A DNA stretch of 64,000 nt from Anastrepha obliqua (lineage: Eukaryota > Arthropoda > Insecta > Diptera > Tephritidae): positions 82,958,001-83,022,000 of the forward strand of contig NC_072895.1 in the NCBI RefSeq assembly GCF_027943255.1, given 5' to 3'. Below the pieces are notes generated by a model. It was not told the DNA's origin, ran no database searches, and worked only from the letters and a program-made list of their open reading frames with translations. The translations under genes were made by a program, and so were the position numbers. Positions 10,661-21,998 of this stretch are shown piece after piece; the stretch's first letter is position 1, and every line of letters begins with the position of its first letter.

Positions 10661-12556
10661 ACAAATCATTTTCTGGGGTAAAATTAGGCTCCAGAGAAGC
10701 TCGTGAAATGCGGCTTACCCAGACATAGTGCATAAACTTTAAAATTATGAGAATATTTTATTTAATCGGATCACTACACATAAAGCCTTGAATGTCATAC
10801 AAAAATCATCAACTCATTTCTTTCTGCCGCATCTTATGTTCTCCTCCTCAAACATTGCGTTCTTTGATCATTTTGAAGAAGTATTCGATTACGGACTGAA
10901 ATTCTACGTTTGCATGCATTTGAAGAATACACTTTTTTCCGCACGATCAGCATTTTTTTAATGTCGCTATTAGCATTTTTCTTAAACTTCAGCTTTCTTG
11001 GACTTTAATTGCAATTTCAAGACCACTTCTCTCTTAACAAAAGTATTTTGTGGTTTTTAAAACGTACACTTCGTTTGCATTTATATAGAAATTGTAACCT
11101 GCGCGTTGAATCTTAGACCCGCTAGACCCATTTGTCTATATTATTATATCACCAACTGTATGTGGAAGCTTATGTATTCGTAAACGCAGTGTAGTGACCA
11201 AAATTGAAAAAGAATTATTTTGGAATTTTGTTCACGCGCAATACAACATTTTTGTAATTTTTCGTTTTAATGATTGTTGTAAAAATCTGTATGGCAACGG
11301 TCGAGCTATGTCTGCACACAATCACATTGCTATTTATATAAATGTTAGCATGCATTCATGCCCAATACAATCAAACAGGCTTTTGTAGCACATCAAACCG
11401 TAGGCAAGGCGCGTCTAACGGTATACTATGATACATACACTTGCACGAGTATGTGCAGTTTTTGGAAGTAACTCTAAGTGTGTTGCTGTGTGAAAAACCT
11501 TAGATAAAGTTCATCACACAAGCGCTCGCAGAAACTTAAATAACTGGTAATGCTGCAACACACCACCCACCCAGTGACGCTTCGTACTCACTACCAATTC
11601 AATTTCCTATTGCAACTCCAAGTCTGGGTGTTTTGCCAGTTATGGTGATGCAACAAATTTCTTTGCTCCACTAACGAGCTTCAATATTTGCACTTGAGAA
11701 TTTAAGACAGCGCAGAGCAAATACAACGAAACTAGAGATAACCTAAAAAAAACTGAAAGAAACAAAATTCGAAAAGACGAATAGGCAAACTGAAGGTAGT
11801 GAATGCTGAAAGGGTACACAAAAGATAGAGACAATGTCTAACAGAAACTAGTTCTGCAACATTCAATTTATCACGAAGAGGTGAAAAGCCGATGTAAAGT
11901 GGAGCAAGCGCAGTCTTTTTAGTCTCACAAGCCGTCTTATAAAAACATTAAAAAAACCCTAGGTATTTCAACTCTATGTCAAAATTTTCAACATTGACTA
12001 AATCGCTTAATTATTAAACTTTCTTAAAAACTTCTGCAGTTTAGTTCTTATTCTTTTCAAGATTACAAATAAATTAATTTTTAGAAACATTTACGGCAAT
12101 GTTCAAGGTACTTGGACCACTTGGTATGGAATCGCTCACCACACTGAACTAGTAAAGTTACTGCGGGGTATTTACTTATGGAGAGCAAATAGAAAAGCGG
12201 AAATCGAAAACAGGCGACCCATTTGAACGCTAAACCAATGTAGAGATACGATTACATGCATGTATATGTCAAACACAGACGTCGTAAAACTAGTCTGACC
12301 TCGATAAAAAATTTAAGAAATTATACCAAAACTAGTAGGTGCGGTTTAATCTGCCAAAAAGCGTTTTTATGTAAAAAAAATAGAATTCCGAAATATGTAT
12401 TGCAATTCACTCAGTTAAAGAGGGAATGTAAGTATAAGTGTCCGGGCTTTCAAGTTAGAACTTATTTTTAAATTCAATAGAAGCACATATTTCGAAGAGG
12501 AATTTAGTTTTTGATATTTAGTGGCATGCACTGGCGAGCATAAATGGCTGCACGGT
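10661..12556. other. Noncoding, no gene recognised
   Basis: About 1.9 kb with short ORFs only (for example 11194-11388 plus and 12256-12471 plus), none with recognisable motifs. Confidence 0.5.
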
Positions 12557-12734
12557 CACACTTCGCCTGAAGTAGAAACAGGTTGACCTAAAATGCCAAT
12601 AAAAACTGAAAGCGGCGATTTGTTGTCCATTAATAGTACATTAAAAATCCGCTTGAATTAAAATCCTAGCTGATCCTTTTTTCGAGATAAGTGGATTTTA
12701 GCATTTTCGAAATTTTTTTCATAATTAAGAGATA
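12557..12734 (+). repeat. Left terminal inverted repeat of the 3.3 kb transposon
   Basis: Begins CACACTTCGCC directly after CGGT and pairs with 15667-15845. Confidence 0.9.
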
Positions 12735-12812
12735 TCTTTCCTCACCATCTAACGAGATAATATCCTGGCGCGTTAATGTAGGAATGAAATTAATAATAAC
12801 TTGGGCATGTTT

Positions 12813-15416
12813 CTATAAATGCTGTGGAGAAAAAGTAACAACCGCTTTTTTTAAACGGCGGGTATATGAAGAATCATTTATTAAATTTATTTTGAATTTT
12901 TCCCAAAATTTTAAAAATTCTCTGTGAACAGATTCACCAGCCTGTTCTGACCACAAACCCAGACCATCGTTGTTTAATAAAGACATGCCCTCTTTCAAGT
13001 GATCAAGAATAATATGCAGTTTTAGAGTATGAGATATTCCTGTACTTTCTAGATATTTGCGAAGTTGTTTTAAGTTCTCATCTAAATCGGTAATACAGGG
13101 TTGGCCATATTAAACTGACCCATGTGATTATTAAAAAAATATGGAAAAAGAAACATTTTTTTGTGTTTCATTGTGAAAAACATTTAATTTAGTTCAAGGA
13201 GATTCGTTTACATCACTTTTTGAATATGATATCGCGCAAGTGGTCGCCCTTAGCTCGTATAGCGTAATGTGCCCGTTTTTCGGCGTTTTCCATAGTTTTG
13301 GCCAGCGTCTCGGCCGATATGGCGGCTATTTCCCGTCGGATATTGGCCTTAAGTGCGCCTAGTGTCTTTGGCTTGTTGACGTAAACCTTAGATTTCAAAT
13401 TACAGTAAAAAGTTATAGGGTTACTCAATGGGTCAGTTTAATATGGCCAACCCTGTATATGCACGTTGCGTGGAGAAACAGTCATGTACAATTTTATTCA
13501 TTGTCCTAAAAGCAGCGACGTATGGCTGTAATTTCAAAGGACCAACATGCTCGTAAATTTCAGGATCAAGTAGTTTATCCGATTCTTGCAGAAGTTTTCG
13601 GCAGGCATTACCCTCGAAAATTTCACCCTGATAATTTTTTGCTACTAACTTCATGCCCTACTGCAGGGACTATGCCGTTCCAGAATAGGTGGTTTGTAAA
13701 TCCTTGTAAAAGATGAAGTTCAGGCAAAACACATTTCTGAAGAACGTACATGTTGATGTCATCTTCTTCTTCATCAATAAGGACATCTTCATTCTCCGAT
13801 TCTTTTTCATACAGAAAGAGAGGCATATTTATTGTACTGTGGCACTCCTTAGCATACTTTTTATCTTTGCCAAAACATTTAAATTTATTGTAATCATCAT
13901 TTAAATTTTTGAATGTTTTCAAAATTTTATTATCCCAGTCAAATTCCATCAATTCTTCTTTATCGGCACCACCACGCAATTTTCCAAAACTTTGCAGTTC
14001 ACTCAAAGTGATGAAACAGTAAGGGCAAGGATACGTTGCTGTTGCAGTTTGCTGTCCATTCATAATTAGTATAAGTTTTAAGTGAGAGCTGAGTTTAAAG
14101 GGTATCTCGTTGACTTTTGTCAATTCAAATAAGGTCTTAACATTTTCGTAAGTTTCCTTAATTTGAGGAACAATTGATAATATGATTAATCTGTAAACGC
14201 TATTTAAATTCTGTTTCTTGGACATACTCCCACCAGTGGAGTATCGAGATCTTTTACTTTCATTGAAATTCGAATCACATTCTCCTCCTTCTGTTAAAAC
14301 TGTTATACATAATTTAAAAAAGCCTTGACCCCCATCTGCCAACAATTTTATTTTAGCGTTTTGGATTTCTTTAATATCCCGATGGTCAAACATTGCGTTA
14401 ATAAGATTTGATGCATTAGCATATACAACAGGTATATTAACCATACCTTCTTTGGATTCAAAAGTGCAAATAACTTCTTTATATATATCTTCCAATAAAT
14501 TCGATTTTTCACGCATATGTTGTTTATAGTTTTTTGGAATAGATTTTCTTCCAGCAAAACTTCAAATGAAATTGGTCATTTAATTCATTTGATTTTGAGA
14601 TGCTCCAGTAGTCGATTGGAATGTGTCTAACCCTTCAGTATTAAAAACAAATTCGTTTTCAATTTTTTTATTCAAAGTTACCCTCATTTTAGACCCTGTT
14701 GTATTTAATAAAATATCACCATCGTTCGTACTTGCTTCGGACCTTTTTCGTAAAATCGATGTTACTACTTGGTTTTGTTGCTTTTCTGGTAGTTTTTCTA
14801 CTAAACTCAAGTCGTTTTCACGAGCACGAAATGAAGCAGGACCTGCGCCACAAGAATGACGCACACCTTTGCCAATTTTTTGAAAACATTTACTGCAAAT
14901 GTTCATTGACGTTCTCTTTTCAGCAGTACTATGTCCACTTTGAAGCAGCTCCATAAAGACCACAACTTTCATCTATTATAGTATGAAAAGTGCGTACATG
15001 ACCATTGCCCTTAACTATTTTAGAGTGACCTTTGTATCGTGCCGTTAGACATATAAAACAATTACAATTCTGGTTCTTGTTTCTTTTGCTAACTTCATGT
15101 CCTCGTAGTTAGGCGTTGTTGGAAGTGGCCTCTTTGCATTACCCTTCTCTCGTTCCATTATAGTTTTTCGACAAGTACTACAAATGCTAATGGGAAATTT
15201 AAAATTGGACTCGTCAAAATTATCGTTGACATGATTTTTAATTAAACCAGCAAGATTTTCAGTAATTAAAAATTCTGATCTTTGACGGTTGCCAAAAACG
15301 ATTTTTTTACCACATGTTGCACATAATTTCAACCTATTTTCTTCGTGATCGCATTTATGATCTATGTGATTTGAAAGAATATTTTTTTCCATGATCTTGC
15401 AGACCATAAATAACAA
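12813..15416 (-). pseudogene. Putative transposase of the 3.3 kb element (frameshifted)
   Basis: Pieces in order: an N-terminal region with CxxC pairs (CATCGKKI, CSTCRKTI) at 15045-15416; a second cysteine cluster (NCNCFICLTARYKGH, then NICSKCFQKIGKGVRHSC) at 14860-15065; a central block at 13623-14555 with LADGGQGFFKLCITVL, STGGSMSKKQ, IMNGQQTATATYPCPYC; EIFEGNACRKLL at 13560-13620; and after the MITE the C-terminus with KLHIILDHLKEG, GLGLWSEQAGESVHREFLKF and the stop at 12813. Frame changes occur near 15066, 14945, 14560 and 13640. The protein type is one I associate with uncharacterised, repeated genes in aphids, hydra and other animals; the exact family is not known to me. The Asp in LADGG and the Glu in SEQ are candidate catalytic residues by position only. 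Confidence 0.75.
13096..13453 (-). mobile_element. 358-bp mariner deletion derivative inside the 3.3 kb transposon
   Basis: About 30-bp inverted ends (CAGGGTTGGCCATATTAAAC and its inverse), TA on both sides. The minus strand still encodes a transposase C-terminus (LKSKVYVNKPKTLGALKANI, RAKGDHLRDIIF). The host coding frame resumes directly on the far side (HDCFSTQRA | TDLDENLKQLRKYL), so the insertion point is precise. Confidence 0.9.
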
Positions 15417-15666
15417 AATTTCTGAAGAGATTACTTGTTACTGATGAACAAGGTACAAATGAAAATGAGCGGCTATGAAAAGAATAGGCTTCTATTTTCT
15501 GTTGCCGGAGTGCCCGGTATACAATGCGTTGAATAGCCGTGATTTTTTAAACTAATTTTATTTGATTAATCGAAATAGCGAGTTTAGTGCTTTATCACGT
15601 ATGTATATGGACACACACACAAACACATACACTTGCACGCTTAAATAATAGCACCGCCAAGATACA

Positions 15667-15845
15667 TTATCGCTTAATTATGAAAATATTTTCGAAAATG
15701 CTAAAATCCACTTATCTCGAAAAAAGGATCAGCTAGGATTTTAATTCAAGCGTATTTTTAATGTACTATTAATGGACAACAAATCGCCGCTTTCAGTTTT
15801 TATTGGCATTTTAGGTCAACCTGTTTCTACTTCAGGCGAAGTGTG
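15667..15845 (-). repeat. Right terminal inverted repeat of the 3.3 kb transposon
   Basis: Ends GGCGAAGTGTG followed by CGGT; the inverted counterpart of 12557-12734. Confidence 0.9.
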
Positions 15846-15849
15846 CGGT

Positions 15850-16099
15850 ATCTTTTTTTAACATTCGCTAGATTTTTTTTTTTAGTTTTTACTAATCGTA
15901 TTAGTTTTGTGTGAGCTTAACCAAACCATATAAATCCCACTTTCAAACTTTATGAAAATTCAATAAATTTCCATCTAAATTTTAGACTTTTTAATCCGTA
16001 TTTTTAGAATATTTTTGGCTCCGAGAAAAAGATACTCGAACGCACTAGTGAAGCATATAAATACGGGAGCCTACGCAATAAAAAATGCGCTCACTTTAA
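15850..16099. other. No recognisable gene
   Basis: AT-rich spacer with T runs. Confidence 0.4.
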
Positions 16100-16440
16100 C
16101 CCTGAACGCAACTACAACAACATAAGCATAGCTACCCTTGGTGATAGTCAGGCAGCAATCAAGGCTCTCAACTCTTTCCAGGTTACATAAAAACTAGTGC
16201 TGGAATTTCTTGATGTACTGAATATCTTAGGCCAACTAACCAGGCGTATATCCTATGGATTTCAGGATAAATAGGAATATTGGGAACAAAATGACAGATA
16301 ATTTAGCAAGAAAGGTGCGATCTATCTATTTATAGACCTGAAGCCATTTTGTGGCCTAGGAAAGCGTAGCTGCTTCCCTCTTTTTAAAATAGAAGAAGAA
16401 ATACATAGACGATCATACTGTGACAATCAATTGAACCTAA
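16100..16440 (+). pseudogene. LINE RNase H domain remnant
   Basis: Plus frames encode LGDSQAAIKALNSFQVT, then LVLEFLDVLNIL, then a degraded QAYILWIS, NRNIGNKMTDNLARKGA stretch and LKPFCGLGKRS. This is the SDSQAAIKAL...W.PGH..I.GNE.AD..AR pattern of RNase H from R1/Jockey-type LINEs. Several stops are present. Confidence 0.7.
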
Positions 16441-16829
16441 ACGGATTTAAAGATTGTTTGACATTAAAAAAGAATAGTTTTAAATTCTAATTCTATTTAG
16501 GAATTCTAATAGCACATTGCAGTTTGAATCGTCGTCATCTTTTTGTACCATTTCAAAGTGTTCTTGCAAATACCAAAATTTTAATAAATAAACTTATTTT
16601 TGACGTGATAACGTCGTATAATTCGATGTAGCCGGCTGCACGCACCAAAAAATGCGGCGTTATCTTGCTCATGCGTCGTTACCTTGCTTGAACTGCAAGC
16701 GAGAGCGCGGAACGAAAGACAAAGAGCACAATCGGCCCCGCGTTCGGCAGCGTTGGACATCTGGCTCTCTCCTGCTTGAGTGAGCATATATATGTATGTA
16801 TATGTGCATATGTATGTATATAAATTCAC

Positions 16830-17028
16830 ATATTTGTATTTGCATATGCCTTCTTCGTGTGTGCATGGTAATGAACCATTTCTCTGTTGAGAATAGGACG
16901 ATGATAGGAAAAGTAGAAATGAAAGGGAGTGTTTCGAGTGTAATGTGTCTTGAAAAAGTCAAATCGATGATGGTGCCTCTTAGTGTTGTAGACTTACTAA
17001 CGTCTGATGCACAATAGAAATTGAACAT
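16830..17028 (-). pseudogene. LINE endonuclease fragment
   Basis: Minus frame encodes SDVSKSTTLRGTIIDLTFSR and LETLPFISTF, matching the end of LINE APE-type endonucleases (GT.IDL.F......YFSYHRP). The following residues shift frame. Confidence 0.6.
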
Positions 17029-17371
17029 ACATATCTTTCATGAATTTGATAAATGTTTCGTAATTTTTCAAGTTTGTGTAAATGTAACTTGATCAATTCC
17101 ATGGCGATTCCATTTACCTCCTTCTCTGTATCCATACTAAATATCTTTTATATATCTTATATGTCATTCTTTTGAAAAATGCAACCATTCCATCAGTATT
17201 TTCTTATGACGTTGTCACGTTAAACTATCGTCAGTAAACCGGCTTTATAGACAACCTCTTTTTGCCATCAAATCAAAACTGTTAATTTTTTTACAGAAGA
17301 TGCTATGCAGCGAAGGACACGAAACAAATTTTTACCTGCTAAAAAGCTCAGTGGGCTATTGTTTTTCTACC
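17029..17371. other. No recognisable gene
   Basis: Noncoding sequence between LINE scraps and the foldback element. Confidence 0.4.
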
Positions 17372-18233
17372 GATGCTTTCCATTTCAATTCAACCGGGCT
17401 ATTCGGGTCATGTTCTTCGATTTCGATGTAACTTAAATATGTTGCTCTCTGGTCAAAATAATGAGACACGTATTTTTTTGTTCGCCCAAAAAAAATTTTT
17501 TTCAAGAGTTATCGGCAATTTTGTTTTTCGGCTCAAACTCGATTTTTTTTATTTATATAAGAAAAAAATTTTTTTAAATGCTCATAACTTAGTCAAAAAT
17601 GAACCGATTTTAATAATTCTGGGTTCTAAATGATTGTAATTACTTACACGAGCGACTTCATGTAGAAACAATTGCAAAAAAGTAGTTGAAAATTTTTTAT
17701 TTAGCAAAAAAGAAAAAAAATTGAAATTTTTTCGAAATTCAATATTTCAAAAAGTGTATTTTTTTTTGTTTTATAACTTTTTCCAAATCAAAAGGATACC
17801 TCAAACTTCAATTAAACTGAATGACCAGTAGCTAAAATGAGTTGTTTTTGAGTAATGAATTTTTGAGTAAAAACCCTGTTTCGCACTTTTTGTTTTTTGC
17901 AAAATAAAACATTTTCAACTACTTTTTTGCAATTGGTTCTACATGAAATCGCTCGTGTAAGTAATGACAATCATTTTGAACCCAAAATTATTAAAATCGG
18001 TTCATTTTTGACTAAGTTATGAGCATTAAAAAAAAAAAATTTCTTATATTATTAAAAAAAAATCGATTTTGAGCCGAAAAACAAAATTGCCGATAAAGCT
18101 TGAAAAAAAATTTTTTCGGGCGAACAAAAAAATACGTGTCTCATTATTTTGACCAGAGAGCAACATATTTGAGTTACATCGAAATCGAAGAACATTACCC
18201 GAATAGCCCGGTTGAATTGAAATGGAAAGCATC
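17372..18233. mobile_element. 862-bp foldback element (TACC TSD)
   Basis: Long inverted arms of roughly 330 bases start GATGCTTTCCATTTCAATTC at 17372 and, inverted, at 18233, around a centre of about 200 bases near 17800. TACC flanks both sides (17368-17371 and 18234-18237). Arms match closely with scattered substitutions and A/T-run length changes. It has no coding capacity; short ORFs at 17373 and 18044 are the same palindromic arm read from each end. Confidence 0.9.
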
Positions 18234-18299
18234 TACCTATATCTCACCAATTTTTGGGAAGATGCCTCTGATTGTGATCAAAGTTGCAACGTTGGGATT

Positions 18300-18460
18300 T
18301 CTAGGACACTAAGAGTTGAAGCACTGCCATTCGGAAGTGCAGAAGTTCGAATCTCCGTTTGTGAAACACCAATTGATAGAAAATTCGTTTTCTAATGGCG
18401 GTCGCTCCTCGACAGGCGACTTATAAAAAAAACCTGCCGTCCGGAGTCAGCTTAAAATTA
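18300..18460 (+). repeat. tRNA-derived SINE, degraded
   Basis: Contains AAGTTCGAATCTCC (B-box-like), CTAATGGCGGTCGCTCCTCG and CTGCCGTCCGGAGTCAGCTT, all collinear with the SINE at 40984. Confidence 0.65.
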
Positions 18461-18764
18461 TCGCACAACACATAGAAGCAGGAGCTCGACCAAACACAGA
18501 AAACGAGTGTAGGCGAAGGGCACTCGTTTCAATTCTAGGAACATTTATGCAAGGAGAAGTACACGAAGTAGTCACAGCTCGATTTTCGAGGCAATGTGTA
18601 TCCATATTAGATGTGTGTGTATGTATTCGTATGTAGATAGCGCCTTTAATTCTGTAGAATTGAGTATGTACAACTGTGGATTTATCTATGTAGAGTAGGG
18701 CGGGTAGATTTAAAAATCGCTCATTGCTCTGTGAAAATCGTATTCTAGGGATCAAAGTAAGAAA

Positions 18765-19087
18765 CTTTGCCGAAGGAACCATACCTCTAAAACGAATTCT
18801 GATGTCCCCCAATTTAAAAATATCAACATTTTTGGCCTTTACATGAAAAAATTAGCTAAATGGCTATGTTTTTTCTTTATTTTTATTTATTTATAATATA
18901 ATAATTATAATAATATTTATTATTTATTTATAATAATATCTATTTTTTCTCTTAAAAAATTTATTTAGTCAGAACATATGTAAATGAAAAAATTAATTTA
19001 AGTGAGTTATAGAAAAGAAACTAAAATGTTCGACCCAAATTGGGGGACATCAGAATTCGTTTTAGAGGTATGGTTCCTTCGGCAAAG
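18765..19087. repeat. 323-bp MITE with about 55-bp inverted ends
   Basis: CTTTGCCGAAGGAACCATAC at 18765 is repeated in inverted orientation ending at 19087, matching through ACGAATTCTGATGTCCCCCA. The interior is AT-rich. No clear target duplication was read. Confidence 0.75.
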
Positions 19088-19214
19088 GAATGTTTTGGAC
19101 ACCAGCTTTAAATTGATGAAACTTCCTGCAAATATCGATTGAGCATTTCTCAAGCAAGTCGCCACAACTCGTCATTCTGCTAGAGAAGCGAACTAAATTT
19201 GAGTAAATTTGATA

Positions 19215-19490
19215 CAAAATTGTAAGACCAAGACGGCTGCCGCCGCAAACGAGTGGGTTGACTACCATTCGGTAGTGCCCGGCTTCGAAACCCCGAGCAT
19301 GAAACAGCAATTGGGAGAAAAGGTTTTTTCTAATACCGGTCACTCTTCAGCAGACAATGGCAAACCTTCGAATGTAGTTCTGCCATGGAAAAGCTTTTTA
19401 ATGAAAGTCAACCGCCGTTCGGAGGCGGCATTAAATTGTAGGTCACCCTATTTGAGGAACAACATAAAGACGCCCACCACAAATAGGATA
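19215..19490 (+). repeat. tRNA-derived SINE copy
   Basis: GCCGCAAACGAGTGGGTTG, GGCTTCGAAACCCCGAGC, CTAATACCGGTCACTCTTCA, GGAGGCGGCATTAAATTGTA and GAGGAACAACATAAAGACGC follow the order of the copy at 40984-41308. Confidence 0.75.
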
Positions 19491-19499
19491 TGTTTATGT

Positions 19500-20519
19500 T
19501 TTTTTTTAAACGGAGGTGCATCAATGAACAAAAAAATTATATCAATTTTGAAGTAATTTATTAAGGTCATGTAAAAAAATTCTGAATTTGCTAATATTAA
19601 TAAAAACAGTGCACACATGAATGTATAAGAGTTGAGTTGAATGGCAAAGAGAAAGTGGCTTAAATTCAACTAAAAAATATATACATTTAAGCACTTGTAT
19701 CAATGCCGTAAGGAGAGCAAATAAAACTCTAATTTTTCAAATGACACAAATAGTTTCGTTTGTTTTTTTGCTAATCAAAGCTAAAGTTTCAATTTTTTAT
19801 TATTCGTAATATGTCGGACAGCTGTCCTTATCAAAATGGCAACCTTTTTTTAAGATACTTATCTGGTTCACATAAATACCAAGCGCCGAATCGATAGACA
19901 TTATTTTGTAGAACTTTACATACATACATACATTCATATTTATGTTATATATGTATATGGGAAAACATATTTTGTGCAGATATACAAGTAGTTACCAAAA
20001 AATAACAGCTCTTCAATCGATTGCCCAAGTATTACACTCGAATAGTCGGTGACATTTTCATGTCGTATCTTATTACCGCTTGTTAGTTTTATACTCAGCC
20101 ACTATGGCCAGTAGCGAATTTTTTATATTTTCTCTCATACGATAAAATATCTATTTTTTGTGTCATAAAAATAAATTTATTTATGACACAATCATTTGCT
20201 TGGCATCTGACCATTTCAATGAGGTTTCAAGTACTTACCACCAATACACACAAAGATGTGTTGTAACTAAATAAACCCTGCAGGAAATGAAATATCTTCA
20301 TAACAACAACAGCTACAATAGAACAATGGTGCTTAACAGGTATTTGGAATATTTTTCTGCGCCAATTTATAATATGCAACTTCACTTCGTCCCGCAAAAA
20401 GCAGGCCACCCATACTGCTTTTGAGGGAAACCCCGTTTTCTTTAACTTCGCTGTGTATTAGTATGAGTAGACAATACCTCTGTTGGTACGCCATGCACTT
20501 GTATCTAGTATATGTCGCA
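19500..20519. other. No recognisable gene
   Basis: AT-rich sequence with a CATACATACATA run near 19920. Confidence 0.5.
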
Positions 20520-20720
20520 TATTTTTTTATATAACTGGTGCTTATAACTTGTGTTAAGGTATCTGACCGAGATTCTCCTCCTTCCTCTGCATGATGTTGT
20601 TCCACAATGTAAAATGGTTTTTACTGGAGGTATTTTTTTATGTCAGAAGTACACCTGGATATTTGCCATCGCCTGCTGAGAAGAGACAGCTAATAGAAAA
20701 ACATTATTCTTTCATGAATA
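20520..20720 (-). repeat. tRNA-derived SINE, degraded
   Basis: Reverse complement has TTTTTCTATTAGCTGTCTCT, CAGCAGGCGATGGCAAAT and GTGGAACAACATCATGC, collinear with the SINE body and tail. Confidence 0.55.
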
Positions 20721-21935
20721 TGAAGTCTCACGACCACAGCTACCTCAATTATTAGACTAGCCAGTTATTAGCCACGCACAAATAACTCGACGAGGGAGAT
20801 GGTCATGCATTTACCCTATATCTGCTTTAAAATAAACCATTTGCAGGTTCTATGCGTGAGCCAAATGCATCTGTAACTTGTACTTTTTTTGAACATATTT
20901 ACTGGTATACTAAGAAAAGTCTCCAAAGGTTGTGATTTTTAGCAAAGTTGTCATTGACAGTTCACAATCAGTCAGCGGTCAACTCACAATCTGTCGACTC
21001 TGAAGAATTGTCATCAGGAAGTAAAATGCATTAAAAGTATTATTAATTTTTAAATATTATTATTTTTTATTTTTATTTTAAATACTACTGGTATACCAGT
21101 ACTTGCAAATATGTTGTTGGTATATTTTTTGTAAAGTAAGGAGTATGAAAAGAAAAGGGCAGGCAAATTATCACGTCGAGTTATAAAGGCGAGCAACGAT
21201 GACTTTTTTCGTATACAAAGTAAAAGTGGGCCAAAATAAGGAGGTGCATAGATGAATTTTACTAACATTGTGTTTCGTAGTGGACTAGAGTACCCTGAGC
21301 CCACAAACCAGATTAATTTTTTCATAGTTTTTACTTACTCAATGGTTCAATGTATTCTCGATATGATTATGAAAAATCACTCGAATTAATTTCAATAAAT
21401 TTTTCAATAAGTCCGTTATCCCATTCCTCTTTCGAAGGGAACGCCGTGATTAAGGATTTATTTCAGTTGATATCCTTAGTCTTACATAAATCCGTTGTAC
21501 TAGGAATGCAGAAGAGTTTTTCTGAAATTTACGAGTGCCCTCTACGGTTGGTTCTGAGTAGATTGGCTTCTCTTAATATGAGAGCTGGCGTGCCAGCTGT
21601 TTGCTTGCTGAATTGCTCAGTTCATTGGTAATTGTTTGAGCATAACTTTTAGTGCCTCTGTAGGAACCAGCGTCATAAGTTTTTAATATTTGGCGTTCAT
21701 CACAACAGTTTTTCTTTTTTTGCTGACTATTTTAAAAAGTTATTGTCAAGTTTGGCTTTCAACCGATCAAGCAATTTTTTCCTTTCATCATTTGTGTATC
21801 ATTCAAAATCTATTTTGCATAAAAAGTGATGTCGGCTCATGTTAAATTTGTCGCCTTTTGCCAATTGTTTCACAAAAGTACAGCATTGCGGCCTTCTTAA
21901 GTAATCTTCAAGGAAACAAAAAACGTAAGCTCTAA
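20721..21935. other. No gene recognised
   Basis: Holds ACTGGTATACCAGT (perfect palindrome near 21086) and a partial inverted match to 20890-20915. The rest, including the minus strand next to the piggyBac, shows only short frames without family motifs. Confidence 0.4.
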
Positions 21936-21951
21936 CCCTTTCCGACCGTGT

Positions 21952-21967
21952 ACGCACAATTGTGCGT
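21952..21967. repeat. Palindrome copy 1 of piggyBac 1
   Basis: ACGCACAATTGTGCGT, a perfect 16-bp palindrome 16 bases inside the left end. Its core recurs at 25934 and 27801. Confidence 0.8.
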
Positions 21968-21998
21968 GTGAGTTTAAATCCTAATATTTCCGAAAATA

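Larger units (their letters stand above)
12557..15845 (-). mobile_element. Unclassified DNA transposon, 178-bp TIRs, CGGT TSD
   Basis: Inverted repeats of about 178 bases start CACACTTCGCCTGAAGTAG at 12557 and, inverted, at 15845. Over the first 150 bases I see one difference, and the match continues with a few differences to AATTAAGnGATA. CGGT flanks both sides (12553-12556 and 15846-15849), a 4-bp target duplication. The 3.3 kb interior carries one broken minus-strand gene. That gene has a zinc-finger-like N-terminus and a large C-terminal domain with LADGGQGFFK and SEQAGESVH. A 358-bp MITE lies inside the coding region. The combination does not fit Tc1/mariner (TA), piggyBac (TTAA), hAT or P (8 bp). 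Superfamilies reported with 4-bp duplications, such as Academ, Sola or Ginger, are possible, but I cannot assign it. Confidence 0.85.

Noticed and set aside
17373..18232. Two ORFs with nearly the same protein (MLSISIQPGYSG...) on opposite strands
   Set aside because: They are the two arms of one palindromic foldback read from either end; not genes.
21400..21935. Possible host coding region next to piggyBac 1 on the minus strand
   Set aside because: Short frames such as RRPQCCTFVKQLAKGDKF look protein-like, but stops are frequent and no family could be recognised.
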